Assembly (NCBI GenBank): GCA_003228965.1
Contig: QIGP01000401.1
Span: 1 to 5,410 of the forward strand
Direction of reading: 5' to 3'
Source: Gammaproteobacteria bacterium
GTDB taxonomy: Bacteria > Pseudomonadota > Gammaproteobacteria > Steroidobacterales > SZUA-146
Length of the DNA: 5,410 bases
Shown here: piece after piece, positions 5,063-5,410 of the stretch
How positions within the stretch are numbered: the first letter of the stretch is position 1
Layout: every line of letters starts with the position of its first letter
The notes under the pieces: generated by a model
Seen by the model: only the letters and a program-made list of their open reading frames with translations
Told to the model about the DNA's origin: nothing
Database searches by the model: none
Translations under genes and position numbers: made by a program

Positions 5063-5410
5063 TTACTGCGGCGGAACAAGCCTTTGAAGTCGTCAATCTC
5101 ATCGGCTTCGAAGCCTTCCCGCCCCAAAAGAATGATCATGCCAAACGCACCGGCCGACATGATCACGTAAACGATCGTGTAAAGAAGCGCAGCCTCAACA
5201 CCTGCTGTTGTTGGCGCCAAAAAGCCCATGAGAATAAATCCTACGTGCGAAATGGTGGAGTACGCCAACATGCGTTTCAAGTTTGTTTGTGCAATGGCGA
5301 CAATATTACCTAGCGCGATGGACAGCACGGACATCACCATGATCATGTCGCGCCAATCGGCGTACATGGCACCAAGGCCGTCGATGAGCAGCCTAAGCAT
5401 AAGAGCAAAC
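5026..5410 (-). CDS. nuoN: NADH-quinone oxidoreductase subunit N, middle part (5' end outside window, frame broken)
   Basis: The frame enters from beyond base 5410 (F-A-L precede the first Met in the window) and is clearly Nuo[19 protein letters not shown] and A-I-A-Q-T are followed by the family core [15 protein letters not shown], two membrane segments (I-L-M-G-F-L-A and [20 protein letters not shown]), and the [20 protein letters not shown] loop. It belongs to the proton-antiporter-like membrane subunits of respiratory complex I (NADH to quinone, inner membrane). After W-F-A-M-I-M-M-L-I it reads H-P-stop (TGA, 5026-5028), while homologues continue with a M-F-S-x-A-G-x-P-P segment. That segment is missing and the following P-P-L-I-G-F-Y lies in the other frame. 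The fault is a deletion of about 22 nt rather than a single-base slip. As written, the protein would lose its last helices and probably be non-functional. Confidence 0.88.
   Translation of the reverse strand, partial: FALMLRLLIDGLGAMYADWRDMIMVMSVLSIALGNIVAIAQTNLKRMLAYSTISHVGFILMGFLAPTTAGVEAALLYTIVYVIMSAGAFGMIILLGREGFEADEIDDFKGLFRRSKWFAMIMMLIHP

Noticed and set aside
5032..5313. Plus-strand frame opposite nuoN
   Set aside because: It is antisense to a clear NuoN coding sequence, so it is a shadow frame.

Overview
This looks like a chromosomal segment from a gammaproteobacterium, probably environmental or marine. That is an inference from gene content: the 3' end of nuoN, a YgiM-like SH3-and-anchor protein, and exported PKD/thrombospondin-type-3 and Cys-rich Sel1-like proteins. 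No rRNA, tRNA, CRISPR array, transposase or phage gene is visible. Every supported gene lies on the minus strand, so transcription runs from the high to the low coordinates.

Layout in the direction of transcription. (1) 5410-4754 is the C-terminal part of nuoN (complex I subunit N), entering from outside the window and broken near 5033-5038 by what looks like a deletion of about 22 nt. A hairpin follows it at 4719-4744. (2) 4642-4564 is an upstream region with two perfect palindromes. (3) 4511-3900 is a YgiM-like membrane-anchored SH3 protein. (4) 3862-3768 is a REPIN-like element with 26-bp perfect inverted arms and a loose partial copy next to it. (5) 3737-2682 is an exported, cysteine-rich protein with Sel1/HCP-like repeats. 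(6) 2546-1707 is an alpha/beta-hydrolase lipoprotein with a TTG start. (7) 1706-1223 is a 484-bp gap without a gene, holding a good hairpin, candidate promoters and a terminator-like leader hairpin. (8) 1222-1 is a secreted PKD-domain protein that ends in thrombospondin type 3 and EF-hand calcium motifs. It is split by a frameshift between about 598 and 658 and runs out of the window.

The four middle and lower genes all appear to encode envelope or exported proteins (an anchored SH3 protein, a periplasmic Cys-rich repeat protein, a lipoprotein and a secreted adhesin-like protein). The gaps between them are 97-484 bp with separate upstream signals, so they look like neighbouring single genes rather than one operon. 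Two of the five genes carry reading-frame breaks, so real gene decay and sequence or assembly error both have to be considered. I see no convincing new multi-gene system. The items most worth a second look are the REPIN-like palindrome, the nuoN deletion, the paired palindromes and the Cys-rich Sel1-like protein.
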